Shown one piece after another: positions 17,461-27,845 of a stretch of 64,000 nucleotides of DNA. A model generated the notes under the pieces. It searched no databases. It saw nothing but the letters and a program-made list of their open reading frames with translations, and was not told where the DNA came from. The translations under genes and the position numbers were made by a program. Positions within the stretch are counted from its first letter, which is position 1. Every line of letters starts with the position of its first letter. Source of the DNA: Pectobacterium carotovorum (GTDB taxonomy: Bacteria; Pseudomonadota; Gammaproteobacteria; Enterobacterales; Enterobacteriaceae); the NCBI RefSeq assembly GCF_900129615.1, contig NZ_FQWI01000014.1, forward strand, positions 27,848 through 91,847. Direction: 5' to 3'.

Positions 17461-18909
17461 TTACTGAGCCAGCAGATAAATCGTGCTGTCACCGCGACGC
17501 ACATTCAAGGCCAATACGGCCGGTTTGCTGTCCAGAATTTTACGCAGCTCGCCAATATTCTGTACCGACTGTTGGTTAACGCCCAGAATAATGTCGTCCT
17601 TCTTCAGGCCAATTTTAGCCGCCGCAGAACCGGGTTTAACGTTATCCACCTTAACGCCTTTTTTGTCATCCACCTGAGTATTGCTCAGCTCGGCACCTTC
17701 AATGCCAGAGTAGAGATTACCGGAAGCCACCTGAGCCTGATTGCTCTGTTGCAGCGTCACCTCAACCGTCAGCGGTTTACCCTCACGCAGCAGCCCCAGC
17801 GCCACTTTACTGCCCACCGGCAGCGACCCAACCTGCGCACGCAGTGCAGAGAAGCTGCTGATCGCCTTACCATTCAGCGTGACGATTACATCGCCCGCCT
17901 TGATGCCCGCGTCATCTGCCGCTGATTTAGGTCGCACTTGGCTCACAAACGCACCGCGCTGTGCATCAACCTTCATCGCCTGTGCCAGTTCGGAGTTCAG
18001 CTCCGTCCCGGTGATGCCCAGCTCGCCGCGCTTCACTTCGCCAAATTCGACAATCTGTGCCACGACGCTTTTCACCATATTGCTGGGGATAGCGAAACCA
18101 ATCCCGATATTGCCGCCATCTGGAGCAAGAATCGCGGTATTCAACCCAACCAGCTCTCCGTTCAGGTTGACCAGCGCACCACCGGAATTCCCCCGGTTGA
18201 TCGCTGCATCGGTCTGAATAAAGTTCTCGTAGTTTTCAATATTCAACCCACTACGCCCCAGCGCGGACACAATGCCCGAGGTCGCCGTCTCGCCCAGACC
18301 ATACGGGTTACCAATCGCTACCGTATAATCACCAACCCGCAGTTGGTCGGAATCCGCGACCTTAATCGCCGTCAGATTTTTGAAATCTTTCAACTGCACC
18401 AGCGCGATATCGGAACGTGTATCTTTGCCTAACACTTTGCCGTCATACTTGCGGCCATCGCTGAGTCGAACCTGAATCTTATCCGCGTTATCCACCACAT
18501 GACTGTTGGTCACCACATAGCCTTTCTCTGCATTAATCACGACGCCCGCGCCCAGCGCCTGGAAATTTTCCTGCTGCGGTGGCTGACCGTCGTCGTCACC
18601 TTCGCCTTGACACATTGGCGATGACTGGAACGGCGATCCCTCCTGACAGAAAGGCGAGTTTTCACCAAAAAACGGCTGAAGCTGCGGTGGGATACCTTCT
18701 TTTCCCTCATTGCCCGCATGGGTGGTATGCCCTTCCACATAGATGCTCACCACAGAAGGCATGACGTTTTCCAGCATAGGGGCCAGACTGGGTAATTGAC
18801 CCGATGACGCGGCAGACGCCGCTGACTCAGCGGCATTCGCCGTGGTGGAGCCCATCGCCATCGCCAGACTTAACGCCAGCGCACTCAGAACCAGTGATTT
18901 TCTTTTCAT
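17461..18909 (-). CDS. degP: Periplasmic serine protease and chaperone DegP
   Basis: A 482-residue HtrA protease that degrades or refolds misfolded envelope proteins. Signal peptide ends near ANA (residue 26). The trypsin-like domain shows His in VTNSHVV, Asp in DTRSDIALV and Ser in GNSGGAL. Two PDZ domains follow (about 290-380 and 395-480). The LA loop carries a cysteine pair (FCQEG and PMCQG) as in E. coli, able to form the regulatory disulfide. A sigma-E type promoter is visible upstream. Confidence 0.97.
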   Translation of the reverse strand: MKRKSLVLSALALSLAMAMGSTTANAAESAASAASSGQLPSLAPMLENVMPSVVSIYVEGHTTHAGNEGKEGIPPQLQPFFGENSPFCQEGSPFQSSPMCQGEGDDDGQPPQQENFQALGAGVVINAEKGYVVTNSHVVDNADKIQVRLSDGRKYDGKVLGKDTRSDIALVQLKDFKNLTAIKVADSDQLRVGDYTVAIGNPYGLGETATSGIVSALGRSGLNIENYENFIQTDAAINRGNSGGALVNLNGELVGLNTAILAPDGGNIGIGFAIPSNMVKSVVAQIVEFGEVKRGELGITGTELNSELAQAMKVDAQRGAFVSQVRPKSAADDAGIKAGDVIVTLNGKAISSFSALRAQVGSLPVGSKVALGLLREGKPLTVEVTLQQSNQAQVASGNLYSGIEGAELSNTQVDDKKGVKVDNVKPGSAAAKIGLKKDDIILGVNQQSVQNIGELRKILDSKPAVLALNVRRGDSTIYLLAQ

Positions 18910-18989
18910 AGGAGGTTATCTCATAGTAATCAACACGCGAGTCTTACGGCCCGTGTACCCGACACCGGGTACACTCAGTGGTCGTGCTG

Positions 18990-19019
18990 TATGAGATAAA
19001 TATGGACCAACAAGGTTCC
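18990..19019 (-). promoter_or_regulatory. Sigma-E type promoter of degP
   Basis: The minus strand reads GGAACCTT, 15 bases, TCTCAT, close to the sigma-E pattern GGAACTT-N15/16-TCTGA known for degP. It lies about 80 bases before the start codon. Confidence 0.7.
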
Positions 19020-19098
19020 AAAGGGGAAGATCGTGAAGCGTAAGGAAATATTGAACGGCTTTACAAAAGTCGCGATTTCCGTTGCGACCTGTTCATCG

Positions 19099-20610
19099 CT
19101 AATCTGCCGCCATCAGCTTGCGGTATTCGTCGTAGGCGTATAAATCCGTCATACCGCTGATGTAATCCTGAATCAGGCGCGCCCGATAATAATATTCACG
19201 GATGACACGCTCGGTTTCGGGTAATCCCTCCAACTCGGTAACTGCTTCGCAATAGGCCAGACAGTGCTTGCTGGATAGCTTGTGGTAAAGCCGCGTTTCA
19301 ATCGGATAGTGCTTGTGCGTATCGTCACTAACAAGTTGGCTGAAATCCTGATAGGGCATCTCGAGCAGCGGGCTATAAATATCCAGCAGGCCGCGAATCA
19401 CGCGATCCCCCTGTAGCTCCAACTGTTCAACTTCATGATGGTTAAAAACGTGCTTTAAGGCGACGCGTTTGAAAATGCCTAGCAGGCGGTTCTGCGGACT
19501 GTCGTCCTCAAGCAACGCCTGATTGAACGATCCGGCATAGACCTCCGGCAGGTTGTCGATAAAACGCTGCGCGGCATGCGGCACCATCTGCCCCACGGTA
19601 TGAACACGGAGATTCATGAAGAACTGATCGTCGTGGCTACGCCATTGAAAGCGCTCGCGTTCTTTGTAAGCACGTTCAATTGTTTTAGCGAAGATGTCTT
19701 TCTCTGTTCCTGTGCCCCAATTCTCACGCAGACGATCGTAAAGCTCTTCGATCGTGAGGATATCTTTCTCGACCGCATCCTCAAGATCCGCGATGCAGTA
19801 GGACACATCATCGGCCGCTTCCATAATGTAGCTCAGCGGATGACGATGAAATTCGCCCATATCCAGCTCTTCACGCAGTGTGGCGACAAACGCTTCCTCT
19901 GCCAGATAGTAGCCCGGCTTCTTCATCAAATAATGGTAATCCGCCGGAAGCTCGCCGTGCCAGTACGCAGGGCGGGTATATTTCAGGATACAAGCGACCT
20001 GACCATAGGTCAGATTGAGCTTCAGCAACGTATGCACCAGACGGATCGCCTGGGCGTTGCCTTCAAAATGACTCAGATCCTGCCGAATCTGCCCGCGCAG
20101 ATCGTCCAGTCCATCTTGCTGCATCCGCAGCGTAGGGACTCTACAGTCATCGACGCGTTCCGGGGATTTACTGTCCAGATAGTGGCTATCCAGCAATTTT
20201 CTGAACCATTGATTAATCGCGGATTCGCCAAAATGCCCAAACGGCGGATTGCCGATGTCATGCATCAGGCACGCCATTTCGACCAGACTTTCAAACGGCG
20301 TTTCTCTGTCGTCCAGACCCAGCGATGTCAGCCGTCCATCGGCTTGCAGACGGTGCAAAATTTCTTTGGCGATATAGCGGCCAACCTGCTGAACTTCCAT
20401 CGAATGAGTCAGACGGGAGCGGACAGCCGCATTACGTTCTAGCGGAAAGACCTGGGTTTTTTGCTGTAAACGGCGGATGGCAGCGGAGTTAATAATACGA
20501 CCCCGATCGCTCTCAAACTGGCGCACAATCGCATAGCCATCATCAAGCGTTTTAGACCGGCTAAAATAGCGCTGAAAGCTCATTTTTTTGGCGAAATCGA
20601 TATCAGACAT
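19099..20610 (-). CDS. dgt: Deoxyguanosinetriphosphate triphosphohydrolase
   Basis: A 503-residue HD-domain enzyme that hydrolyses dGTP to deoxyguanosine and triphosphate. The metal site is seen in RLTHSMEV near residue 65 and [13 protein letters not shown] near 115, and the C-terminal [17 protein letters not shown] is conserved. The start at 20610 is preferred to the ATG at 20622 because GGAG then lies seven bases upstream. It diverges from mtnN over about 120 bases, as in E. coli. Confidence 0.96.
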   Translation of the reverse strand: MSDIDFAKKMSFQRYFSRSKTLDDGYAIVRQFESDRGRIINSAAIRRLQQKTQVFPLERNAAVRSRLTHSMEVQQVGRYIAKEILHRLQADGRLTSLGLDDRETPFESLVEMACLMHDIGNPPFGHFGESAINQWFRKLLDSHYLDSKSPERVDDCRVPTLRMQQDGLDDLRGQIRQDLSHFEGNAQAIRLVHTLLKLNLTYGQVACILKYTRPAYWHGELPADYHYLMKKPGYYLAEEAFVATLREELDMGEFHRHPLSYIMEAADDVSYCIADLEDAVEKDILTIEELYDRLRENWGTGTEKDIFAKTIERAYKERERFQWRSHDDQFFMNLRVHTVGQMVPHAAQRFIDNLPEVYAGSFNQALLEDDSPQNRLLGIFKRVALKHVFNHHEVEQLELQGDRVIRGLLDIYSPLLEMPYQDFSQLVSDDTHKHYPIETRLYHKLSSKHCLAYCEAVTELEGLPETERVIREYYYRARLIQDYISGMTDLYAYDEYRKLMAAD

Positions 20611-20731
20611 ACGGTTCTCCATGTCATCCCGCTACAGCACAATGATGGACACTCCATCTCATCCCGCTAGCCATGATAGACTAACCCCAGCTACACGCCT
20701 TCCATTTATAACAGAATTTGCGGGGAACCTT

Positions 20732-21430
20732 ATGAAAGTCGGTATTATCGGTGCGATGGAACAAGAAGTAACGCTGCTGCGCGATCGGATTGAAAACCGT
20801 CAGACCTTCCAGCGTGCGGGTTGCGAAATCTACACCGGACAAATCAACGGCGTAGAAGTCGCGCTGCTGAAATCTGGCATCGGTAAAGTCTCTGCCGCGC
20901 TGGGCACCACGCTGCTGCTGGAACACAGCAAGCCAGACGTGGTGATTAACACCGGTTCTGCTGGCGGACTGGCACCAACATTGAACGTTGGTGATATCGT
21001 GGTTTCCGATGAAGTGCGCTACCACGATGCCGACGTCACGGCCTTTGGCTATGAACCCGGCCAGATGGCAGGCTGCCCTGCCGCTTTCCCTGCCGATGAA
21101 AAACTCATCACACTAGCGCAGGAAGTCATTGCCGAATTACAGCTGAACGCCGTGCGCGGCCTGGTTGTCAGCGGTGATGCCTTCATTAATGGCGCAGAGC
21201 CGTTAGCTCGTATCCGCACCACGTTCCCGAAGGCCATTGCCGTAGAAATGGAAGCGACTGCGATCGCCCATGTCTGCCACCAGTTCGCCGTCCCGTTTGT
21301 AGTTGTGCGCGCGATTTCTGATGTGGCCGATAAAGCCTCACACCTGAGTTTCGATGAGTTCCTGAGCGTTGCAGCACAGCAATCAACGCGGATGGTAGAA
21401 GCGATTCTGGTCAAGCTGGCCGCACGCTAA
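20732..21430 (+). CDS. mtnN: 5'-methylthioadenosine/S-adenosylhomocysteine nucleosidase
   Basis: A 232-residue nucleosidase (Pfs) that cleaves MTA and SAH, recycling products of SAM use and feeding autoinducer-2 formation. [16 protein letters not shown] carries the catalytic glutamate at 12, and the late [11 protein letters not shown] carries the purine-binding Asp. The start is chosen by homology and a GGGGA site. It supplies clearance of MTA made by SpeE, also in this window. The next gene, btuF, begins two bases after its stop. Confidence 0.97.
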   Translation: MKVGIIGAMEQEVTLLRDRIENRQTFQRAGCEIYTGQINGVEVALLKSGIGKVSAALGTTLLLEHSKPDVVINTGSAGGLAPTLNVGDIVVSDEVRYHDADVTAFGYEPGQMAGCPAAFPADEKLITLAQEVIAELQLNAVRGLVVSGDAFINGAEPLARIRTTFPKAIAVEMEATAIAHVCHQFAVPFVVVRAISDVADKASHLSFDEFLSVAAQQSTRMVEAILVKLAAR

Positions 21431-21432
21431 TC

Positions 21433-22263
21433 GTGATGTTCAGGCTCCTCTGCTGGCTGACCGGGCTGCTGCTCTGCACCGCCGCTTATGCCATTCCGCA
21501 GCGTGTGATCAGTCTCGCACCACACGCGACGGAAATGGCCTATGCGGCAGGCATGGGTGAACAGCTGATTGCGGTTAGCGCCTGGTCAGATTATCCACCA
21601 GAAGCGAAAAAGCTTGAACAGGTGGCTTCCTGGCAGGGAATCAATCTGGAGCGGATCCTCGCCCTCAAGCCCGATCTGATTCTGGCGTGGCGTGAGGGTA
21701 ACCCGCAGCGTCCGCTGGAACAGCTCGCCAACTTCTCGATTCCTATCGTTTATCTGGATGCGAAGACAGTAGACGATATCACGGCGTCACTACGACAGTT
21801 GGCGACCTATAGCCGCCACCCTGAACAAGCCGAACAAGCAGCAACAAATTTTCAGCAGGAAATAGACAAACTCCAGCACGCTGGCGAGAGGCATAACGCC
21901 GCGCCATTGCGGGTATTCCTTCAATTTGGCACTCAGCCGCTGTTTACTTCTTCGAAAGCAACGCTGCAAAGCCAGATCGTTTCACTGTGTGGTGCCGAAA
22001 ATGTCTTTAGCGACAGTCCGGTGCCCTGGCCGCAGGTCAGTCGTGAACAGGTGTTAAGACGCGAGCCGCAGGCCATTATTGTCGGCGGTGCGCCAGAGAG
22101 GATTGCCAGTGTGCAGGCGTTTTGGCAGCCGCAATTAGCGGTTCCGGTAATTACCGTCAATGAAGACTGGTTTAGCCGCAGCGGCCCTCGTTTACTATTG
22201 GCAGCCCAGCAAATTTGTTCTCAATTAGCAGAGTTAAGACCCACGCTTTCGTCAGCGAAGTGA
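21433..22263 (+). CDS. btuF: Vitamin B12-binding periplasmic protein BtuF
   Basis: A 276-residue cobalamin-binding protein for BtuCD. The signal peptide ends at AYA (residue 19). [17 protein letters not shown] and [10 protein letters not shown] are typical of this family, and [12 protein letters not shown] is shared with E. coli BtuF. Start may be GTG 21433 or ATG 21436; neither has its own ribosome binding site, so translation is probably coupled to mtnN two bases upstream. E. coli has yadS after btuF; here it is absent. Confidence 0.94.
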   Translation: MMFRLLCWLTGLLLCTAAYAIPQRVISLAPHATEMAYAAGMGEQLIAVSAWSDYPPEAKKLEQVASWQGINLERILALKPDLILAWREGNPQRPLEQLANFSIPIVYLDAKTVDDITASLRQLATYSRHPEQAEQAATNFQQEIDKLQHAGERHNAAPLRVFLQFGTQPLFTSSKATLQSQIVSLCGAENVFSDSPVPWPQVSREQVLRREPQAIIVGGAPERIASVQAFWQPQLAVPVITVNEDWFSRSGPRLLLAAQQICSQLAELRPTLSSAK

Positions 22264-22454
22264 TTGTTAATTAACAGAGTGAAACCATTCCGATAACAAT
22301 AGCTTCATTAGTATACAAGTTGTAACACTAACAGGCTTTTATTTCGCCAATAGTTGCCGATAATCTGAACGCAACGGTGGAATCATAAACAGCATTCATG
22401 GTTTTGATTACCATCTGGCGATAAAGCCAAAGCAAGACGAAATGAGAAAACTTT

Positions 22455-22470
22455 GAACCGATATCGGTTC
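22455..22470. promoter_or_regulatory. Perfect 16-base palindrome before the small secreted protein gene
   Basis: GAACCGATATCGGTTC lies 24 bases ahead of the ATG at 22495 and is followed by TTTT. It could be an operator or a short hairpin. The rest of 22264-22494 shows nothing I can name. Confidence 0.6.
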
Positions 22471-22494
22471 TTTTAACACCAGGTAGCTTTAAAT

Positions 22495-22773
22495 ATGAAA
22501 AATGCGTTGCTTTACGCGGGCTTACTTATGGCGGCCTGTAGCACGGCATATGCAGGGAGTCAGAGTGGGCAAATTAACGCTCAACTGACGATACTACCGG
22601 CGTGCGGCGTAACGCCTCAATCCGGTCAATATCAAATGAATTGTAACGTAGCCTCTGTACCACAACCTAAAATTACTGAGTCACGTATTCAGGTCGATCA
22701 GGCAAAATTTTCGACTTCTGCGGCAAAAACCGCACAGGGTACGGAAACGCGTCTGATTACGGTCGAATGGTAA
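22495..22773 (+). CDS. Small secreted protein, function unknown
   Basis: A 92-residue protein with a clear signal peptide cleaved near TAYA (residue 20). The mature part of about 72 residues has two cysteines (in LPACGV and MNCNV) placed to form one disulfide. The start GSQSGQINAQLTILPACGV loosely recalls the N-terminal strand of spore coat U/chaperone-usher type subunits, but it is about half their length and no usher or chaperone is nearby. A CAGGTAGC element precedes the start. It stands alone between btuF and convergent erpA, in the place where E. coli has yadS. Function is not predicted. Confidence 0.7.
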   Translation: MKNALLYAGLLMAACSTAYAGSQSGQINAQLTILPACGVTPQSGQYQMNCNVASVPQPKITESRIQVDQAKFSTSAAKTAQGTETRLITVEW

Positions 22774-22854
22774 TCACAGTAAAAACAGGAGGCGTGTTTT
22801 CTTAACGCTTCCTATCATTGGCTTATTGTCTGCGATAAAAAATGTCTGCTATAA

Positions 22855-22888
22855 AAAAACCGTGTCTCGGCAACAAGACACGGTTTTT
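22855..22888. terminator. Bidirectional terminator before erpA
   Basis: Stem AAAAACCGTGTCT/AGACACGGTTTTT with an eight-base loop, between two convergent genes. Confidence 0.92.
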
Positions 22889-22922
22889 GTTTTTTTAGTC
22901 GGTGAATAACCGCAATGCAGGA

Positions 22923-23270
22923 TCAGACGCTGAAAGAGGAACCACAGCCGCAGGTGGATTTCGCGTTCGGGTTCGTCACGATAAAGCGAGAACCTTCCAG
23001 ACCTTCGGTATAATCCACCGCACCGCCAACCAGATATTGCAGGCTCATCGGATCAACCACCAGCGCCACACCTTGTTTCTCAATGGTCATATCGCCGTCG
23101 TTGATTTGATCATCAAAGGTAAAACCATACTGGAAGCCGCTACAGCCGCCGCCCGTGATGTACACGCGCAGTTTCAGCTCTGGGTTTTCTTCATCAGCAA
23201 TCAGGTTTTTCACCTTGCTTGCCGCCGCATCGGTAAATTGCAGAGGCAGTGCTGCTATATCATCGCTCAT
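22923..23270 (-). CDS. erpA: Iron-sulfur cluster insertion protein ErpA
   Basis: A 115-residue A-type Fe-S carrier that delivers clusters to IspG/IspH and respiratory enzymes. The three cysteines are in GGGCSGF near residue 43 and the C-terminal CGCG near 107. Length matches the family. It diverges from hemL over 267 bases, as in E. coli but without clcA. Confidence 0.97.
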
Positions 23271-23537
23271 ATTTTTACTCCCAACTCAGGGCTTACCAGG
23301 TGATAGACCCATATTCATACGCTTATTATCCGGCAGTAAGCGAAAACGTTCAAGATTTGACAGTCATTGTTGAAATAATCGCCGTATTATGCCGTCTCAT
23401 ACACCACACAGCCAGTACTCTCTGTGGGTATGATGCGATGTGTTTTCAAGTGAAAACCCGCACAGCGATTTCATAACGGCGGTCAGTTCATTAGAATACC
23501 CCTACATTTTACGATCAAGACCAGTCAGGACCGCGTA

Positions 23538-24818
23538 ATGAACAAATCTGAAAGCCTGTATGCTGCGGCACAGCAACTTATTCCCGGCGGAGTGAACTCA
23601 CCCGTTCGTGCTTTTAACGGCGTCGGCGGTACCCCGCTGTTCATCGAACGGGCTGATGGCGCTTATCTCTACGATGCTGACGATCAAGCGTACATTGATT
23701 ACGTGGGTTCGTGGGGTCCGATGGTGCTGGGTCACAATCATCCGGCAATCCGTGATGCGGTAATCGCGGCAGCGGAACGCGGCCTGAGCTTTGGCGCGCC
23801 GACAGAAATGGAAGTGCAGATGGCCCGTCTGGTCACCTCGTTGGTGCCCAGTATGGATATGGTGCGGATGGTCAACTCCGGCACGGAAGCGACCATGAGC
23901 GCGATCCGACTGGCGCGTGGTTACACGGGCCGCGACAAAATCATCAAATTTGAAGGCTGCTACCACGGCCACGCCGACTGCCTGCTAGTGAAAGCCGGTT
24001 CCGGCGCACTGACATTGGGCCAGCCTAATTCTCCCGGCGTTCCAGCCGATTTCGCCCGTCACACGCTGACCTGCGTCTATAACGATCTGTCATCCGTTCG
24101 CGCTGCATTTGAACAATATCCTGACGAGATCGCCGCGATCATTGTTGAACCTGTCGCGGGCAACATGAACTGCATTCCACCGCTGCCAGATTTCCTGCCC
24201 GGCCTGCGTGCCCTGTGCGATGAGTTTGGCGCCCTGTTTATCATCGATGAAGTGATGACCGGCTTCCGTGTCGCACTGGCGGGGGCGCAGTCGCACTACG
24301 GCGTGGTGCCGGATCTGACCTGTCTGGGGAAAATCATCGGCGGCGGCATGCCAGTCGGCGCATTCGGCGGTAAACGCGAAGTCATGCAGGCGCTGGCACC
24401 GACCGGCCCGGTTTATCAGGCGGGAACGCTGTCCGGCAACCCGATTGCCATGGCCGCAGGCTTTGCCTGTTTAACCGAAGTGGCGAAACCCGGCGTACAC
24501 GAAAAGCTCACCGCGTTGACCAATCAGTTGGCTGACGGCCTGCTAGCTGCCGCGCAAGCCGAAAATATCCCGCTGGTGGTGAATCAAGCGGGCGGCATGT
24601 TCGGCCTGTTCTTCACGGATGCCGAGAGCGTCACCTGCTATCAGGATGTGATGAAGTGCGACGTCGAGCGCTTTAAGCTGTTCTTCCACATGATGCTGGA
24701 AGAAGGGATTTACCTCGCGCCGTCCGCGTTTGAAGCGGGCTTTATGTCGTTGGCACACACACCACAGGACATCGATCGCACCATCGAAGCCGCACAGCTC
24801 TGCTTCTCACGCCTGTAA
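23538..24818 (+). CDS. hemL: Glutamate-1-semialdehyde 2,1-aminomutase
   Basis: A 426-residue PLP enzyme of the C5 heme pathway that makes 5-aminolevulinate. The N-terminal [13 protein letters not shown] is the family signature and the PLP lysine is in [19 protein letters not shown] near residue 265. It is preceded by AGGAC. A perfect 11-base stem without T-run follows the stop. A GST gene comes next after 159 bases. Confidence 0.97.
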   Translation: MNKSESLYAAAQQLIPGGVNSPVRAFNGVGGTPLFIERADGAYLYDADDQAYIDYVGSWGPMVLGHNHPAIRDAVIAAAERGLSFGAPTEMEVQMARLVTSLVPSMDMVRMVNSGTEATMSAIRLARGYTGRDKIIKFEGCYHGHADCLLVKAGSGALTLGQPNSPGVPADFARHTLTCVYNDLSSVRAAFEQYPDEIAAIIVEPVAGNMNCIPPLPDFLPGLRALCDEFGALFIIDEVMTGFRVALAGAQSHYGVVPDLTCLGKIIGGGMPVGAFGGKREVMQALAPTGPVYQAGTLSGNPIAMAAGFACLTEVAKPGVHEKLTALTNQLADGLLAAAQAENIPLVVNQAGGMFGLFFTDAESVTCYQDVMKCDVERFKLFFHMMLEEGIYLAPSAFEAGFMSLAHTPQDIDRTIEAAQLCFSRL

Positions 24819-24828
24819 AAGCGTATCT

Positions 24829-24861
24829 CGACGGCGTCATTCACTGACACTGACGCCGTCG
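24829..24861. terminator. Stem-loop after hemL
   Basis: Perfect 11-base inverted repeat CGACGGCGTCA/TGACGCCGTCG with an 11-base loop directly after the hemL stop. It lacks a T-run, so it may be a 3' stabilising hairpin rather than an intrinsic terminator. Confidence 0.6.
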
Positions 24862-24977
24862 CATTCCCCCTTCTCCCCCCGCCCCTACTTTTTTCACCGA
24901 AGCTATCATTCGAGAATGACAAGCCCTCTTAAATTGGTTATGAGTAAGTCTATGTTCCTGAAAATAGCGGAGAGGTC

Positions 24978-25601
24978 ATGTTAAAGGTTCTAGGACGCAC
25001 GTCGTCGATCAACGTTCGGAAAGTGCTGTGGTTGTGCGATGAGTTGGCGATTCCCTTCGACCGCGAAGACTGGGGCGAAGGCTATAAATCACCGCAGTCA
25101 CCGGAGTTTTTGGCGCTCAATCCTAATGCCATGATACCGGTGATTCAGGACGAGGATTTCGTCATGTGGGAATCGAACGCGATTTTGCGTTACCTCGCCA
25201 ACGCGAAGGACGGAGCCTGGCTCTACCCGCAAGATCCGCGTAGCCGTGCTTCGATCGACCAATGGATCGACTGGCAGGCCTCCGAACTCAATCCTTCATG
25301 GCGTTACGCCTTTATGTCGCTGGTGCGCCAGTCTCCCGCACACCAGGATCCGACGCTGTTGGCAGCATCCTGCACGCTTTGGTCACGCACCATGGGCATT
25401 TTGAATCAGCAGTTGGAGCGAACCGGCCACTACATCGCAGGAAACGCGTTTACGCTGGCCGATATTCCCATCGGGCTATCGGTGAACCGCTGGTATGAAA
25501 CGCCGCTGGAACACACAGACTATCCCGCCGTCCGCGCCTACTATGAGCGCTTAAGCGCACGCGCAGGCTACCTGACCTGGGGACGCAACGGCACGCCATA
25601 A
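24978..25601 (+). CDS. Glutathione S-transferase family protein
   Basis: A 207-residue cytosolic GST. The thioredoxin-fold N-terminal domain covers about 1-80, with TSSINVRKVLW as the catalytic serine region and the glutathione-binding MIPVIQDEDFVMWESNAILRY near 50-70. The helical C-terminal domain has FTLADIPIG, the N-capping motif of helix 6. A GGAGAGG element precedes the start. It converges on the MocR-type gene with only 14 bases between stops. The substrate is unknown; it may detoxify electrophiles. Confidence 0.9.
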   Translation: MLKVLGRTSSINVRKVLWLCDELAIPFDREDWGEGYKSPQSPEFLALNPNAMIPVIQDEDFVMWESNAILRYLANAKDGAWLYPQDPRSRASIDQWIDWQASELNPSWRYAFMSLVRQSPAHQDPTLLAASCTLWSRTMGILNQQLERTGHYIAGNAFTLADIPIGLSVNRWYETPLEHTDYPAVRAYYERLSARAGYLTWGRNGTP

Positions 25602-25615
25602 AGCTACTCATAACA

Positions 25616-27076
25616 CTACTCTGCGCTACCCGGCTCGATACCGCTCATCTCACAGGCCAGCGCCCCCGCGCGCTTAAGCGCATACGTATAGCGTTCATCA
25701 AACGGGTAGCAGCACGATAGCCGAAGCGCGTGCTTACAGCGGCCGCTCAGCGTATAGAGCTCGCCGGGCGTGACGCAAATCTTCTCTTGCAGCAGACGAT
25801 GAAATAGCTCAACGCCATCCACGCCGCCCGGTAACTCCAGCCAGAAGACAAAACCGCCCTGCGGCTGCGTCGCGCGTGTCCCCTGCGGAAAATGCCGAGC
25901 AATCAGCCCGCGCGCCTCATCCATCTGCGCGGCATAGCGGCGGCGCAGCGTGCGCAGATGGTGATCGTAACCGCCGGACTCCAGAAACTGCGCCAGTGTT
26001 TCCGATAGTAGCGCCGATTCCGCCATTGACGATACCGCTTTCAGCCGCGCCACTTTGGCACGGAAACGACCCGATGCCATCCAGCCAATGCGGAAATCGG
26101 GCGCCAGCGTTTTCGTGAAGCTGGAGCAGTAGATCACCCAGCCATCGCGATCGAAGGCTTTCACCGTCGGCGACAGCGGCCAGGTAAACTGAAGTTCGCT
26201 GTATAAGCCATCCTCGATCAGCGGCACCTGATAATCATTCACCAGCTTTGCCAGCCGCTTTTTATCCGCCAGCGTCATGCTGCACCCTAACGGATTCTGC
26301 GCGTTTGGCATGGCGATAATCGCCTGTAATCGCTGTTCTGACAGCAGCAGCTCCAGCGCATCCAGCGCGAGACCGCGTTGCGGATCGGTAGGAATCTCCA
26401 CCGTTTTCAGCCCCAGACTAGCTAGCAGGGGAAAAAGATAAAAATAGGTTGGCGTTTCCAAGCCCACACAGTCGCCCGGCTGCGTGACCGTACGTAGCGC
26501 CAGCTGTAGCGCTTCCATACAGCCGTGGGTGATCGTGATGTCCTCGCGGGTCAATGACATACCCAAATCCATCGCTCGCCGCGCCACTTCACGCCGCAAC
26601 CGTTCACTGCCTGGCGGCAACGCATAGCGACCAATCAGTTCAGGCTGCCGCCGCAGCAAAGAAGCAGCAATACGGCTGATCTTTTCGGTCGGATAGAAAT
26701 CGGCATGCTGCGGGCACGCCAGAGAAATGTTGATGTAATCCGGGTGCGTCTGAGCAGCAAAAACGGTATCAATTAGATCCAGTTGCTCACTGCCCGGCAC
26801 AATCACCTGCGCACGGTGGGGCTTACTTTCCGTCAGCGACGGCAGACGTCCTCGCACAAAGTAGCCGGACTGCGGTCGTGCTTCGATCAACCCGCGATCT
26901 TCGAGAATACGCCAGGCATTTAATACCGTGTTCACACTTACCTGATGCGATCCGGCAACGCGACGAATAGAAGGCAGGCGACTTCCCGGCGCTAACGTTC
27001 CTTGATGAATAGCCGTGGCGAAGGTTTCCGCGAGCTGTTGATAGAGCGTACTTTCTTGTGAGTCGATGATGGACAC
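25616..27076 (-). CDS. MocR-type regulator (GntR helix-turn-helix fused to aminotransferase domain)
   Basis: A 486-residue PLP-dependent regulator. The N-terminal winged helix (about 5-75) has LPSIRRVAGSHQVSVNTVLN. The rest is a fold-type I aminotransferase with ITHGCMEALQ, the IMPNAQNPLG stretch and the PLP lysine in YCSSFTKTLAPDFRIGW. Such proteins sense PLP or an amino compound. It diverges from a LysE-type exporter, its likely target. A GTG at 27076 just after GGGGGA is taken as start; a TTG at 27094 would add six residues. Confidence 0.88.
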   Translation of the reverse strand: MSIIDSQESTLYQQLAETFATAIHQGTLAPGSRLPSIRRVAGSHQVSVNTVLNAWRILEDRGLIEARPQSGYFVRGRLPSLTESKPHRAQVIVPGSEQLDLIDTVFAAQTHPDYINISLACPQHADFYPTEKISRIAASLLRRQPELIGRYALPPGSERLRREVARRAMDLGMSLTREDITITHGCMEALQLALRTVTQPGDCVGLETPTYFYLFPLLASLGLKTVEIPTDPQRGLALDALELLLSEQRLQAIIAMPNAQNPLGCSMTLADKKRLAKLVNDYQVPLIEDGLYSELQFTWPLSPTVKAFDRDGWVIYCSSFTKTLAPDFRIGWMASGRFRAKVARLKAVSSMAESALLSETLAQFLESGGYDHHLRTLRRRYAAQMDEARGLIARHFPQGTRATQPQGGFVFWLELPGGVDGVELFHRLLQEKICVTPGELYTLSGRCKHALRLSCCYPFDERYTYALKRAGALACEMSGIEPGSAE

Positions 27077-27212
27077 AGTTCCCCCGCCAGCCAATGAGTA
27101 CAGTTAACGATTAATGCATTTTGTACCCATAACAATAATCATTTTGTGTATCTGTAACCATTTCTTTTTTCTGCCTACCATAGTGTTCTCACCCCATCAT
27201 CAGGATAACACC

Positions 27213-27803
27213 ATGCTCGACCCTTCTTTTTTCAGCTACGTCACCGTCATGTCGATCACGCCGGGGCCCAATAATCTGCTGCTGGCGACGTCAGGCGTCA
27301 ATTTTGGCCTGCGTCGTACCTTGCCGATGCTGATGGGTATTTTAATTGGCTGTGCGCTACAAACGGCGCTGATGGGCGTGGCATTGGAGCTGTTGCTGAG
27401 CTGGCTGAGCATGATCCGCCTGCCCCTCACTGTGCTGGGGTGCGTCTATCTGCTGTGGCTATCGTGGAAAATCGTGCGTTCATCAGCACCGGAATTACAA
27501 GGGCGAGTACAGCCGATGACCGTACTGCAAGGGACGTTATTTCAGGCGGTAAACCCAAAAGCCTGGCTGATGTCCAGCAACATCGCGCTGCTGTATACCG
27601 CCAGCAACGGTATTTTCCCCACAATGTTCGCCTTTATGGCGCTCAATCTGCCCTGCATTCTAGTGTGGGCCGTGCTCGGCGATCGCATCGGCAAACATCT
27701 TCAGGAACCGTGGAAACTGAAAGCCTTCAACGGCATCATGGCACTTTCTCTGGTGCTTACCACGTTCTGGATGCTGGCCGAAGCCATCAACGTCACGGGG
27801 TAA
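27213..27803 (+). CDS. LysE/RhtB family amino acid exporter
   Basis: A 196-residue inner-membrane protein with about six predicted membrane segments and the family motif SITPGPNNLL near residue 14. The family exports amino acids or their derivatives. The start at 27213 is preferred to upstream in-frame codons because AGGA lies eight bases ahead and homology begins MLDPSFFSY. Divergent from a MocR-type regulator over 136 bases, a frequent pairing that suggests control by that regulator. The gap shows GAGTACA and TGTACCC facing each other at about 27095-27126. Confidence 0.88.
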   Translation: MLDPSFFSYVTVMSITPGPNNLLLATSGVNFGLRRTLPMLMGILIGCALQTALMGVALELLLSWLSMIRLPLTVLGCVYLLWLSWKIVRSSAPELQGRVQPMTVLQGTLFQAVNPKAWLMSSNIALLYTASNGIFPTMFAFMALNLPCILVWAVLGDRIGKHLQEPWKLKAFNGIMALSLVLTTFWMLAEAINVTG

Positions 27804-27845
27804 TCATACGACTTCGGCGGGCTTCCCTCCCCGCCGACGCCCGCG

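Noticed and set aside
19576..20442. A 288-codon plus-strand frame opposite dgt
   Set aside because: No recognisable domain; the opposite strand encodes the full HD-domain enzyme.
21380..21433. Cobalamin riboswitch ahead of btuF
   Set aside because: Only two bases separate mtnN and btuF; no room and no B12-box sequence.
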